Origin: Pseudomonadota bacterium | GTDB taxonomy: Bacteria > Pseudomonadota > Gammaproteobacteria > Steroidobacterales > Steroidobacteraceae | Direction of reading: 5' to 3' | Assembly: GCA_023391815.1 (NCBI GenBank) | Contig: JAEWAF010000061.1 | Coordinates: 1 to 23,521 of the forward strand | Length of the DNA stretch: 23,521 bases | In this document: positions 1 through 7,279 of the stretch, in pieces | How positions within the stretch are numbered: position 1 is the stretch's first letter | Layout of the letters: each line of letters opens with the position of its first letter | The notes under the pieces: model-generated | The model's input: only the letters and a program-made list of their open reading frames with translations | Told to the model about the DNA's origin: nothing | Databases searched by the model: none | Program-made: the position numbers and the translations under genes

Positions 1-112
1 CGGAGGCGATCCGATCAGCTTCCTTCACCATTTCCTCTTCGGAATCGCAGACGATCACTTCACCGTAGTCCTCCCAGGCCTTCGCCGCGAAAGCGTCAGA
101 AGCGGCGAACTC
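1..112 (-). pseudogene. Histidinol dehydrogenase-like fragment, 5' truncated
   Basis: Reading leftward from the HU stop codon, the frame is open for 37 codons to the window edge. It gives an AWEDYGEVIVC stretch followed by DSEEEMVKEADRIAS. This resembles the C-terminal half of HisD-type zinc dehydrogenases (histidinol or sulfopropanediol dehydrogenase), just before the usual EHVQV/EHLEV motif. A full protein needs roughly 250 residues upstream, but the HU gene occupies that position, and no start codon or ribosome-binding site precedes the fragment. It is therefore probably a decayed or rearranged remnant, or an assembly junction. The rest lies outside the window. Family assignment is by eye on a short stretch. 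Confidence 0.5.
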
Positions 113-424
113 TCAGTTCACCATTTCCTTCAGGCTCTTCAGCGCAGCGATGCGCACCTTCTTGCTGGCGGGCTTCGCCTTGAAGGTCATCTTCTCGCCC
201 GTGAACGGGTTGATGCCTTCGCGAGCCTTGGTGGCGGGCTTCTTCACAACCTTCATCTTCAGCAGGCCCGGCAGGGTGAACAGTCCCGAACCCTTCAGGC
301 TCTTCTTCACTACGCCGCTCAACGACTCAAACACATCGGACACTTGCTTCTTGGCAAGACCGGTGTCCTTGGAAATCTGCGCAAGGATCTCCGACTTGGT
401 CGGCGCAGCATTCTTTTTTGCCAT
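113..424 (-). CDS. HU-family DNA-binding protein
   Basis: This 103-residue protein begins MAKKNAAPTKSEILAQISKD. The ATG was chosen because AGGAG lies a few bases upstream; the longer open frame to 490 has no such signal. The N-terminal helices (about residues 8-45) are the HU/IHF dimerisation body. The beta-arm region carries the GINPFTGEKMTFKAKPASKK motif (about 70-89), close to the HU arm signature with its conserved proline. Lysine is abundant throughout. Proteins of this family bind DNA as dimers with little sequence specificity and compact the nucleoid. The gene seems monocistronic: the nearest gene upstream on its strand ends 278 bp away. A weak promoter is suggested near 501-506. Its stop codon directly abuts the HisD-like remnant. 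Confidence 0.9.
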   Translation of the reverse strand: MAKKNAAPTKSEILAQISKDTGLAKKQVSDVFESLSGVVKKSLKGSGLFTLPGLLKMKVVKKPATKAREGINPFTGEKMTFKAKPASKKVRIAALKSLKEMVN

Positions 425-500
425 TTGTAGTCTCCTGAGTAAGTGACAAATCGCGCCGTCTTGAAATGGATCGGTCGCGGGCAATCGCAAGACGCGCGGG

Positions 501-506
501 AAAATA
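501..506 (-). promoter_or_regulatory. Possible -10 box for the HU gene
   Basis: On the minus strand the sequence TATTTT lies about 77 bases before the HU start codon, in an AT-richer patch of a GC-rich region. The matching -35 position (TTATTT, 17 bases upstream) is a poor match, so this is only a candidate sigma-70-type promoter. Confidence 0.25.
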
Positions 507-561
507 GCACAAGATTTGCCGGGAAATAAGCGCCGTACCCACTTTTTCGCCTATTTTTTCA

Positions 562-592
562 GGCTCGCGCGCGCTCCCTCACAGCGCGAGCC
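562..592. repeat. Inverted repeat, 9-bp perfect arms
   Basis: GGCTCGCGC at 562-570 is exactly complementary to GCGCGAGCC at 584-592, with a 13-base loop. On the minus strand (the direction of both flanking genes) the stem is followed by an A-run, not a T-run, so it does not look like a standard intrinsic terminator. It lies between the DUF4426 gene and HU. Confidence 0.5.
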
Positions 593-673
593 GTTCGTTG
601 CGGCCCAAAGCGTCGGACGAATGCGACCAAAGACCAGTTCTATGATCGAAAGTGGCCGAGGCCCTTCCGATGC

Positions 674-703
674 GTCCGGCACCAAGCGCGACTCTTGCCG
701 GAC
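674..703 (-). terminator. Stem-loop at the end of the DUF4426 gene
   Basis: GTCCGGCA at 674-681 pairs with TGCCGGAC at 696-703 across a 14-base loop, overlapping the last base of the lipoprotein gene's stop codon. There is no T-run after the stem on the minus strand. It could stabilise the 3' end or mark termination, but the evidence is only the perfect 8-bp stem and its position. Confidence 0.3.
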
Positions 704-1233
704 TAGTTGGCGACGAATTCGCGCTTCAACTTCACGTTGAAGGGGGCCGATTCGCCCTGCGGTGTCACGTTGATGTCGAACACCAGGATTTCGGTGCCCG
801 CGATCGTCACCTCGCCGATCGAGTAGATCGCTTCGCCTTCGGAAACACGGCGCATCTGCAGATCCTTCAGCTGGCCGTTCAAGTTGTAGGCGTCCACCGC
901 CACGGTGGCTTCCACCGGCTTGCGCGGCGCATGCTCGGCTTCCTTGCGCAACACCGTCACGTTGAGCATCACTCGATTGGCGCTGCGCTGAATGCCGTAG
1001 GCGCGCGCGATCTCCGGCGTCAGCTCGTCAGTGCGAAGCGCGTTGAAGTGCACCTCGTAATTTCCGAAGTCCTTGAAGGTTTCGTCCAGTGCCTGCGCCG
1101 GCATGGCGCGTTGCTCGGGCTTCTCGGTGCAGCCCGCGAGCCCCAGCGCGGCGAGCAGCGCCGCCGCGAACGGGACCATCATCGAATTCCGGAACGTGCG
1201 AACGGCGGTGTGCTTGCGAGTGTTATTGAGCAC
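703..1233 (-). CDS. DUF4426 family lipoprotein
   Basis: The 176-residue product has a signal peptide with hydrophobic core at about residues 19-33 and a lipobox LAGC ending at Cys35, so it should be a lipid-anchored envelope protein. The mature part reads like the DUF4426 family, with an NYEVHFNALRTDELTPEIA start and a beta-rich C-terminal half. The start is a GTG, supported by GGAG seven bases upstream. No biochemical function is known to me. In P. aeruginosa a member of this family lies in the same yggT-proC-yggS-pilT neighbourhood, so its position here is conserved, but that does not prove a pilus role. It is the last gene of the yggS-proC-yggT cluster, 51 bp after yggT. Confidence 0.75.
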   Translation of the reverse strand: MLNNTRKHTAVRTFRNSMMVPFAAALLAALGLAGCTEKPEQRAMPAQALDETFKDFGNYEVHFNALRTDELTPEIARAYGIQRSANRVMLNVTVLRKEAEHAPRKPVEATVAVDAYNLNGQLKDLQMRRVSEGEAIYSIGEVTIAGTEILVFDINVTPQGESAPFNVKLKREFVAN

Positions 1234-1284
1234 CGATGTTCTCCAAAAGGCGATGGAGAACTGTTTATAGCACCGATCGTCGCG

Positions 1285-1818
1285 TCACGTGATCGCGATG
1301 TGTAGCGCTTGAAGGATGATGATCGCGAACAACGCCGAGAGGTCGATTCCGCCGAGCGGGGGAATGATCCGACGCAACGGACGCAGCAGCGGCTCACACA
1401 GCGTATCGAGCAGCGAAGCCGCCGGACTGTACGTGCCCGGTGCGATCCAGCTCAGGATCGCGTACAGGATCAGAGCGAAGATGTAGAACCGCAGGACGGT
1501 CGTGATCAGCATCAGGAACACGACGTGGACGAACTGCGCCGGCGTGAAGATGCCCGGATAAGCGCCGAGCAACCACATCATGGCGACCGCGGCCGCCTGC
1601 ACGATGATCAACGCGACGATCGACGCGGTGTCGACTTTGCCGATCGGCGGCAGCACCTTACGAAGTGGCAGCACCAGTGGATTGGTCATGCGGATCACGG
1701 CCTGCGACAGCTGATTGCGCGAATCCGCGCGCGCCAGCGGCAGCAGGACGCGTAATAAGAAAACCATGACCAGCAGCACCTGAAGCAAGGTGCCGACGAT
1801 GAATCTGATTGCTTCCAT
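1285..1818 (-). CDS. yggT: YggT family integral membrane protein
   Basis: The 177-residue protein starts MEAIRFIVGTLLQVLL. The open frame continues upstream to 1980, but that part overlaps proC and is not hydrophobic, so the internal ATG is preferred even though its ribosome-binding site is weak. Two copies of the YggT repeat are visible: PLVLPLRKVLPPIGKVD (about 46-63) and PLLRPLRRIIPPLGGID (about 143-159). Each is followed by a membrane segment; others lie at about 5-28 and 97-122. The family is a small inner-membrane protein typically found beside proC and yggS. A role in osmotic tolerance has been reported in E. coli, but the molecular function is unknown. It lies 88 bp after proC in the same direction. 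Confidence 0.88.
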   Translation of the reverse strand: MEAIRFIVGTLLQVLLVMVFLLRVLLPLARADSRNQLSQAVIRMTNPLVLPLRKVLPPIGKVDTASIVALIIVQAAAVAMMWLLGAYPGIFTPAQFVHVVFLMLITTVLRFYIFALILYAILSWIAPGTYSPAASLLDTLCEPLLRPLRRIIPPLGGIDLSALFAIIILQALHIAIT

Positions 1819-1906
1819 GGGAGAGCGGTGTGCAGCTACCTGTTGGGGATTGGCAAGGTTGAGATGGCGACGGTTAGCTTCCGATTCTGAAACTATCCGG
1901 TAACCG

Positions 1907-2725
1907 TCAACCGCCGAGTTCTTTCGCCAACTGCGCCGAGCGTTCAGCGGCGGCGGCCACGGCCTGCGAAAAGATAGCACGGACGTTGTTGGCTTCCAGA
2001 TGCTCGAGGGCCGCTTCGGTGGTGCCGCCCTTCGAGGTGACCTGCTGACGCAAAGTTGCGGGCGAGTCGCTTGACTCGCGCGCCATGAATCCGGAGCCGT
2101 ACGCCGTCTCGACCGCCAGCTTGCGCGCGACCTCCGGCGACAGGCCGAGCGACTGGCCGGCCGCTTCCAGCATTTCGATCAGCAAGAAGAAATATGCGGG
2201 GCCGCTGCCGGAAATGGCGGTCACGGTGTCCATGTCGGATTCACGTTCGACCCACAGCGTTGCGCCGACCGCGCCCAGGATCTGCTCGGCGAGCGCGCGA
2301 CTCTCTTGCGAGACTTGCTCGTTCGCATACAGCGCGGTGACGCCGCAACCTTGCAACGCTGGCCGATTCGGCATGCAACGGATCACCGGCACGCCGCCGG
2401 CCCAACGCTGAATGTCCGCGGCGAGAATGCCCGCGGCCACCGAGATCAACAGTGGACGAGCTCGCTGAATCTGCTCCTGTAACGAGCTGACCACATTACG
2501 CAATTCCTGCGGCTTGACGGCGAGCAGAACCACATCGGCATCGCGCACGGCGTCCGCGTTGCTGCCGGCGGTCTGCACCTTGTATTGAGCTTGCAGCGAT
2601 TGCAGCGTCGGCGCGTATGGATCGGCGACTACGAGCTGTGCCGAAGCGGTGCCCTTGGCGATCAAGCCGCCGATCAGGCTGCGCCCCATGTTGCCGCCAC
2701 CGATGAATGCGATGCGTTGTTTCAT
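1907..2725 (-). CDS. proC: Pyrroline-5-carboxylate reductase
   Basis: This enzyme reduces 1-pyrroline-5-carboxylate to L-proline with NAD(P)H, the last step of proline synthesis in the cytosol. The 272-residue length is normal for the family. The Rossmann loop GGGNMG is at residues 9-14, AVKPQ at 69-73 and RCMPN at 116-120. The family signature around SGSGPAYFFLLIEMLEAA is at 172-189, followed by TSKGGTT at 230-236. The start was placed at MKQRIAFIGGG because this is where homology to ProC begins; the frame upstream to 3079 overlaps yggS. It follows yggS by 29 bp and is likely cotranscribed with it. Confidence 0.95.
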   Translation of the reverse strand: MKQRIAFIGGGNMGRSLIGGLIAKGTASAQLVVADPYAPTLQSLQAQYKVQTAGSNADAVRDADVVLLAVKPQELRNVVSSLQEQIQRARPLLISVAAGILAADIQRWAGGVPVIRCMPNRPALQGCGVTALYANEQVSQESRALAEQILGAVGATLWVERESDMDTVTAISGSGPAYFFLLIEMLEAAGQSLGLSPEVARKLAVETAYGSGFMARESSDSPATLRQQVTSKGGTTEAALEHLEANNVRAIFSQAVAAAAERSAQLAKELGG

Positions 2726-2754
2726 AGTGATCGAGATCGAAAAAAGTGCGATGG

Positions 2755-3492
2755 CTACTTGGGAGCGCGTTTGCCGAAGATCGCCGTGCCGATTCGGACC
2801 CAGGTCGCGCCGGCCGCGACCGCCGCCTCGAGATCGTCCGACATGCCCATCGACAGAGTATCGACGGCGAACCCGGCGTCGTGCAGCTGACGCTGACAAG
2901 CGACGAGTTGCTCGAACAGCGCGCGTTGCTCGTCGAAGGTTTCGCGCGGCGGTGGAATGCACATCAGGCCACGCAGCTTGAGCTTTGGTAATGCCGCCAC
3001 TTTCCGCGCGAGGGGCAACACTTCTTCGGGCGGCACGCCGCCTTTGCCGGGCTCCGGCACCAGGCTGACCTGCACACATATATTGAGCGCGGGCGCATAG
3101 TGAGGCCGCTGCTCGTTCAGACGAATGGCGATGCGCTCCCGATCCAGCGTGTGGACCCAGTCGAAATGCTCCGCGATGGCGCGCGTCTTGTTGCCCTGGA
3201 GCTGCCCCGTGAAATGCCAGGTGAGCTTCAAGTCCTGCAATTCCTGCTGCTTGGGCCCGGCTTCCTGCAAGTAATTCTCACCGAAATCGCGCTGGCCGAG
3301 CGCCGCCAGCGCGCGAATCGCGCTGGCCGGGTGGCCCTTACTGATTGCGACCAGCCCGACGGAATCGCACAGTCTGCCCCACTGGGCGGCAGCTGTGGCA
3401 ATGCGTTGCCGGGTTTGCGTCCAGTTATTCGCCAGGTTTGGAGTTGCGCTGTCTGTCACTGTGTCAGCCGAAATCTGCGGACCGGTTAACAT
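2755..3492 (-). CDS. yggS: YggS family pyridoxal-phosphate homeostasis protein
   Basis: A cytosolic PLP-binding protein of the COG0325/PLPBP family, which keeps vitamin B6 pools in balance and has no clear catalytic activity. The PLP lysine is K52 in VAISKGHP (many homologues have SKTKP). FGENY is at 70-74 and WHFTGQLQGNK at 92-102. The C-terminal SMGMSDDLEAAVAAG and VRIGTAIFGKR provide phosphate-binding residues. At 245 residues it is slightly long; the extra length is an N-terminal extension, so a start a few codons downstream is possible. It heads the minus-strand cluster yggS-proC-yggT-DUF4426 and diverges from pilT, as in Pseudomonas. Confidence 0.93.
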   Translation of the reverse strand: MLTGPQISADTVTDSATPNLANNWTQTRQRIATAAAQWGRLCDSVGLVAISKGHPASAIRALAALGQRDFGENYLQEAGPKQQELQDLKLTWHFTGQLQGNKTRAIAEHFDWVHTLDRERIAIRLNEQRPHYAPALNICVQVSLVPEPGKGGVPPEEVLPLARKVAALPKLKLRGLMCIPPPRETFDEQRALFEQLVACQRQLHDAGFAVDTLSMGMSDDLEAAVAAGATWVRIGTAIFGKRAPK

Positions 3493-3493
3493 A

Positions 3494-3520
3494 TTGAGCC
3501 CGATACCGCTCCGTTATACT
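3494..3520 (+). promoter_or_regulatory. Candidate promoter for pilT
   Basis: A TTGAGC hexamer at 3494-3499 is followed after 15 bases by TATACT at 3515-3520. The -10 is a good sigma-70 match and the spacing is one to two bases short. It lies about 75 bases before the pilT start in the divergent yggS/pilT spacer. Support is by motif only. Confidence 0.4.
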
Positions 3521-3595
3521 GCCGCACGCTCATCTTTTGCGTCCGCGCCACCCTGACCCGGTCCCGGCAGGGCCCACGGATTGAAAGGAAGATTC

Positions 3596-4636
3596 ATGCC
3601 TGTCGATATCGCGCAGCTGTTGGCTTTCGCCGTCAAGAACAACGCCTCGGATCTGCATCTGTCGGCCGGTGTGCCGCCGATGATCCGTGTCGATGGCGAC
3701 ATGAAGCGCGTCAACATGCCGGCGCTCACTCATAAGGAAGTACACAGCATGGTGTACGACATTATGAATGACAAGCAGCGCAAGGCTTATGAAGAGTTCT
3801 ACGAGACGGACTTTTCCTTCGAGATTCCCAAGCTGGCGCGCTTCCGCGTCAACGCGTTCAACCAGAGCCGTGGCGCCGCCGCGGTGTTTCGGACCATTCC
3901 CTCGCTGATCATGTCGCTCGACGACTTGAATGCGCCGAAGATCTTCAAGGATCTGGCCATGCAGCCGCGCGGCCTGGTGCTGGTCACGGGGCCGACCGGT
4001 TCGGGCAAGTCGACGACGCTGGCCGCGATGGTCAACTACGTGAACGACAACAAGCCCGATCACATCATCACCATCGAAGATCCCATCGAGTTCGTGCACG
4101 AGAGCAAGCGCTCGCTGGTCAATCAACGCGAAGTGCATCGTGACACGCTCGGCTTCTCCGAAGCGCTGCGCTCGGCATTGCGCGAAGACCCGGACGTGGT
4201 GCTGGTCGGCGAAATGCGCGACCTGGAAACGATTCGCCTGGCGCTGACCGCGGCGGAAACCGGCCACCTGGTCTTCGGTACCTTGCACACGAGCTCCGCC
4301 GCCAAGACCATCGACCGTATCGTCGACGTGTTCCCCGCGGCCGAGAAAGAAATGGTGCGAACCATGTTGTCCGAGTCGCTGCGCGCGGCGATCTCGCAGA
4401 GCTTGCTCAAGCGCATCGGCGGCGGCCGCGTGGCCGCGCACGAGATCATGATCGGCACGCCGGCGATTCGTAACCTGATCCGCGAGGGCAAGATCGCGCA
4501 GATGTATTCGGCGATCCAGACCGGTCAGAAGGACGGCATGCAGACGCTCGACCAATGTCTGGCCGAACTGCTGCAGAAAGGTGTAGTCACGAAGGAAGAA
4601 GCGCGTTTCCGCGCGCAGAACAAGGATGCGTTCTGA
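3596..4636 (+). CDS. pilT: Type IV pilus retraction ATPase PilT
   Basis: PilT is a hexameric cytosolic ATPase that depolymerises type IV pili at the inner-membrane base and powers twitching. The protein is 346 residues, close to the usual length. An N-terminal PAS-like domain precedes the RecA-like core. Walker A GPTGSGKS is at 132-139 (K138), the Asp box ITIEDPIEF at 158-166, Walker B DVVLVGEMRD at 200-209 (E206) and the His box GHLVFGTLHT at 223-232. The PilT-specific AIRNLIRE motif, required for retraction, is present at 290-297. The ATG is preceded by AAAGGAAG, which favours it over the TTG five codons upstream. It is the first of three related ATPase genes on this strand; the terminator-like hairpin after it suggests that part of its transcript ends before pilU. 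Confidence 0.97.
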   Translation: MPVDIAQLLAFAVKNNASDLHLSAGVPPMIRVDGDMKRVNMPALTHKEVHSMVYDIMNDKQRKAYEEFYETDFSFEIPKLARFRVNAFNQSRGAAAVFRTIPSLIMSLDDLNAPKIFKDLAMQPRGLVLVTGPTGSGKSTTLAAMVNYVNDNKPDHIITIEDPIEFVHESKRSLVNQREVHRDTLGFSEALRSALREDPDVVLVGEMRDLETIRLALTAAETGHLVFGTLHTSSAAKTIDRIVDVFPAAEKEMVRTMLSESLRAAISQSLLKRIGGGRVAAHEIMIGTPAIRNLIREGKIAQMYSAIQTGQKDGMQTLDQCLAELLQKGVVTKEEARFRAQNKDAF

Positions 4637-4684
4637 TTCATGGCGAGAGATCGGACATCCTGTCACGACTCTCGCGGAGGCAGA

Positions 4685-4716
4685 ACCCATGTTTATTGAA
4701 TATGGGTGTGATTTTT
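4685..4716 (+). terminator. Possible intrinsic terminator after pilT
   Basis: ACCCAT at 4685-4690 pairs with ATGGGT at 4702-4707. The stem can extend inward through G-U and A-U pairs to about 10 bp with a 3-base loop. The sequence GTGATTTTT follows (4708-4716), giving a five-T run. It is 48 bp past the pilT stop, so it could limit read-through into pilU. Confidence 0.45.
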
Positions 4717-4724
4717 GCTCGCCT

Positions 4725-4761
4725 CCCGGCGGCTCTGCCGCCGGGGTACATCCATGTACCC
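4725..4761. repeat. Two abutting perfect hairpins (REP-like, CATCCATG type)
   Basis: CCCGGCGGC (4725-4733) and GCCGCCGGG (4737-4745) form a 9-bp stem with a TCT loop. GGGTACAT (4744-4751) and ATGTACCC (4754-4761) form a second 8-bp stem around CC. The two stems share bases 4744-4745. They lie between the putative pilT terminator and pilU, 31 bases upstream of the pilU start. They resemble intergenic palindromic repeats with a CATCCATG centre that are dispersed in several gammaproteobacteria. Copies elsewhere in the genome cannot be seen here. Confidence 0.6.
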
Positions 4762-4791
4762 GATAAGAGAGGTTTTTAGGTAGGTTGCGAA

Positions 4792-5955
4792 ATGGAACGC
4801 GAACAAGCTATCAAGTTGATGCAGGACCTGCTCAAGCGCGTCGTCGACCGCAAGGGCTCGGACCTGTTCATCACCGCCGGCTTCCCGCCCGCGATCAAGG
4901 TCGACGGCGAGATTCGGCCGCAGTCCGAGCGCGTGCTCACGCCCGAGCAGGCCGCCGTGCTGGTTCGTTCCATCATGAACGACAAGCAGACCCGCGACTT
5001 CGACGCGTCCAAGGAATGTAACTTCGCGATCGCGCCCGCCGGCATCGGCCGCTTCCGTGTCAGCGCGTTCGTGCAGCAGGGGCAGATCGGTTGCGTGGTG
5101 CGAACCATCAACGCCAAGATCCCCACGCTGGAAGAAATGCAGCTGCCGCCCATCCTGCGCGATGTGGTGATGAGCAAGCGCGGCCTTTGTATTCTGGTGG
5201 GCGGCACCGGCTCGGGTAAGTCCACGTCGCTCGCGGCGATGTTGAATTACCGTAACGAGAAGACGCGCGGTCACATCATCACCATCGAAGACCCGGTGGA
5301 GTACGTGCACAACCACAAGGGGTGCGTGATTACTCACCGCGAAGTCGGCGTCGACTGCGAGAGCTGGCATGTCGCGCTCAAGAACACGCTGCGCCAGGCG
5401 CCGGACGTGATTCTGATCGGCGAAATCCGCGACCGCGACACCATGGAATACGGCATCCAGTTCGCTGAAACCGGCCACCTGGTGCTAGCGACGCTGCACG
5501 CCAACAGCGCCAACCAGGCGCTGGATCGCATCATCAACTTCTTCCCCGAAGAACGTCGGGAACAGTTGTTGATGGATCTGTCTTTGAATATCCGAGCGCT
5601 GATTTCGCAGCGCCTGATTCCGCGCGAGTCGGGCACGGGCCGGATCGCCGCGATGGAAATCATGCTGAACTCGCCGCTGATCGCGGACCTGATCTTCAAG
5701 GGCGAAGTGGCCCAGATCAAGGAAGTGATGGGCAAGTCGAACCGCATCGGCATGAAGACCTTCGACCAGTCGCTGTTCGACCTCTACGAAAGCGGCATGA
5801 TCTCCTACGAGGACGCGCTGCGTAACGCGGACTCGAAGAACGAAGTGCGCCTGCGCATCAAGCTCGAGAGCAAGCGCGAGATGAAGATTTCCGATGAGGC
5901 GGGCGACAGCCTGCGCATCATGGAAGAGGAAACTGAAGGTATTATCGGTCGATGA
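4792..5955 (+). CDS. pilU: Type IV pilus retraction ATPase PilU
   Basis: PilU is a PilT paralogue that acts with PilT to increase retraction force. The 387-residue protein matches PilU in length and carries an intact ATPase core: Walker A GGTGSGKS at 137-144 (K143), Asp box ITIEDPVEYVH at 163-173, Walker B DVILIGEIRD at 205-214 (E211) and His box GHLVLATLHA at 228-237. The stretch ALKNTLRQAPDV (195-206) and the charged C-terminal tail beyond residue 350 favour PilU over PilT. The PilT AIRNLIRE motif is replaced by SPLIADLIFKGE (about 294-305). An AGGTAGG lies rather far (about 8-14 bases) upstream of the ATG. The long leader contains two hairpins that might affect its expression. Confidence 0.93.
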   Translation: MEREQAIKLMQDLLKRVVDRKGSDLFITAGFPPAIKVDGEIRPQSERVLTPEQAAVLVRSIMNDKQTRDFDASKECNFAIAPAGIGRFRVSAFVQQGQIGCVVRTINAKIPTLEEMQLPPILRDVVMSKRGLCILVGGTGSGKSTSLAAMLNYRNEKTRGHIITIEDPVEYVHNHKGCVITHREVGVDCESWHVALKNTLRQAPDVILIGEIRDRDTMEYGIQFAETGHLVLATLHANSANQALDRIINFFPEERREQLLMDLSLNIRALISQRLIPRESGTGRIAAMEIMLNSPLIADLIFKGEVAQIKEVMGKSNRIGMKTFDQSLFDLYESGMISYEDALRNADSKNEVRLRIKLESKREMKISDEAGDSLRIMEEETEGIIGR

Positions 5956-5998
5956 AAGATGCCGGTTATGCCCGGGCTGACGGTGATCATGGCTGCAG

Positions 5999-6026
5999 TT
6001 GCAGACATCGAACAAGTGCATACTCT
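5999..6026 (+). promoter_or_regulatory. Weak candidate promoter before the third ATPase gene
   Basis: TTGCAG at 5999-6004 is followed after 16 bases by TACTCT at 6021-6026, 18 bases before the ATG at 6045. This is within tolerance for a sigma-70 promoter in the 89-bp pilU/pilU-like spacer, but both boxes are imperfect. Confidence 0.25.
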
Positions 6027-6044
6027 TCTGGGTAGATAATTGCC

Positions 6045-7172
6045 ATGGCTGCTGACGGCGAAACGATCAACAACGACGCGGGCGTCGAGAACACCGGCGA
6101 GGAACGCGCGGTCGTCCTCAATACCAAGCCTTTGTTCAAGCTGATGGTGGACAAGCGCGCCTCGGACCTGTTCTTCACTTCCTACGCGCCGATCAAGATC
6201 AAGATCGAAGGCCAGATCTTTCCGGTCAACAAGCAGATGCTCACGCCGGAAGTGGTGCGCCAGGCCGCGTATGGCCTGATGACGCAAGAACAGATCGACG
6301 CGTTCAACGACGAGCTGGAAATCGACTTCGCGATTTCCGAGCCCGGCCTCGGCCGCTTCCGCGTGAACGTGTTCCATCAGCGCGGCAATCCCGCGATGGT
6401 GCTTCGTTACATCACTGCCGACATGCCGCGCATCGACGATCTCGGGCTGCCGGAGATCCTGAAAGATCTGATGATGATGAAGCGCGGTCTGCTGCTCATG
6501 GTCGGCGCGACGGGCTCGGGCAAGTCGACGACGCTCGCGTCGATGATCAATTATCGCAACGAGAATTCTTCGGATCACATCATCACCATCGAGGATCCGA
6601 TCGAGTTCCTGCATTCGAACAAGAAGTCCATCATCAATCAGCGCGAAGTCGGCCTGGATACGAAGTCGTATGCACGCGCGCTTCGCAGCGCCATGCGAGC
6701 TGCGCCGGACGTGCTGCTGATCGGTGAGATTCGAGATCGCGAGACGATGGAGTCGGCGATCATGCTCGCCGGCACCGGTCACCTGGTGCTCGCGACCTTG
6801 CACGCGAACAACGCGGCGGAAACGCTCGATCGCATCATCAACATGTTCCCGTTGGAACAGCATACGCAGATCTTCCTCGATATTTCTCAGTACCTGCGCG
6901 CCATCATCGCCCAGCGCCTGGTGCCGGGTAAGAACAAGCGCCGGGTCGCGGCGGTCGAGTTGCTGATCAATACGCCTCACGTGCAGGAGCTGATCAAAAA
7001 AGGCGACGTGCTCGGGGCGAAGGAGGCGCTGCGGACCAGCTCGGAGAAGGGCATGCAGCACTTCGATACGGCGCTGTTCGAGCTGTACAAGCAAGGGCGC
7101 ATTACGATGGAAGATGCGCTGGCGTACGCGGATTCGCGCACGAACCTCGAGGCGAAGATCAACTTCGGCTGA
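6045..7172 (+). CDS. Third PilT/PilU family retraction ATPase (PilU-like)
   Basis: A 375-residue secretion/retraction ATPase with all catalytic motifs: Walker A GATGSGKS at 154-161 (K160), Asp box ITIEDPIEFLH at 180-190, Walker B DVLLIGEIRD at 222-231 (E228) and His box GHLVLATLHA at 245-254. It is closer to PilU than to PilT: it has INTPHVQELIKKGD (308-321) in place of AIRNLIRE and DALAYADSRTNL near the end. It differs from the gene before it by an acidic N-terminal extension of about 25 residues and by lacking the long C-terminal tail. All three paralogues keep their motifs, so this copy is probably functional. The ribosome-binding site is weak. The product may form its own or mixed hexamers in pilus retraction; that is inference from family and position. 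Confidence 0.9.
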   Translation: MAADGETINNDAGVENTGEERAVVLNTKPLFKLMVDKRASDLFFTSYAPIKIKIEGQIFPVNKQMLTPEVVRQAAYGLMTQEQIDAFNDELEIDFAISEPGLGRFRVNVFHQRGNPAMVLRYITADMPRIDDLGLPEILKDLMMMKRGLLLMVGATGSGKSTTLASMINYRNENSSDHIITIEDPIEFLHSNKKSIINQREVGLDTKSYARALRSAMRAAPDVLLIGEIRDRETMESAIMLAGTGHLVLATLHANNAAETLDRIINMFPLEQHTQIFLDISQYLRAIIAQRLVPGKNKRRVAAVELLINTPHVQELIKKGDVLGAKEALRTSSEKGMQHFDTALFELYKQGRITMEDALAYADSRTNLEAKINFG

Positions 7173-7279
7173 TCGGATCTCTCGCAAGCTTGACCGGCGC
7201 TCCGGTTCGTCATTCCTCGGGCCTGGCGGTGGCTCGGACGGGCGCGGTCCTCGGAGGAAGATGCCTCGGTGGCTCGCGC

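Noticed and set aside
562..592. Intrinsic terminator between the DUF4426 gene and HU
   Set aside because: On the transcribed (minus) strand the stem is followed by A's and not T's, so it was kept only as an inverted repeat.
652..1305. 217-codon plus-strand frame opposite the DUF4426 gene
   Set aside because: The minus-strand frame has a signal peptide, lipobox, ribosome-binding site and family resemblance; the plus-strand one has none.
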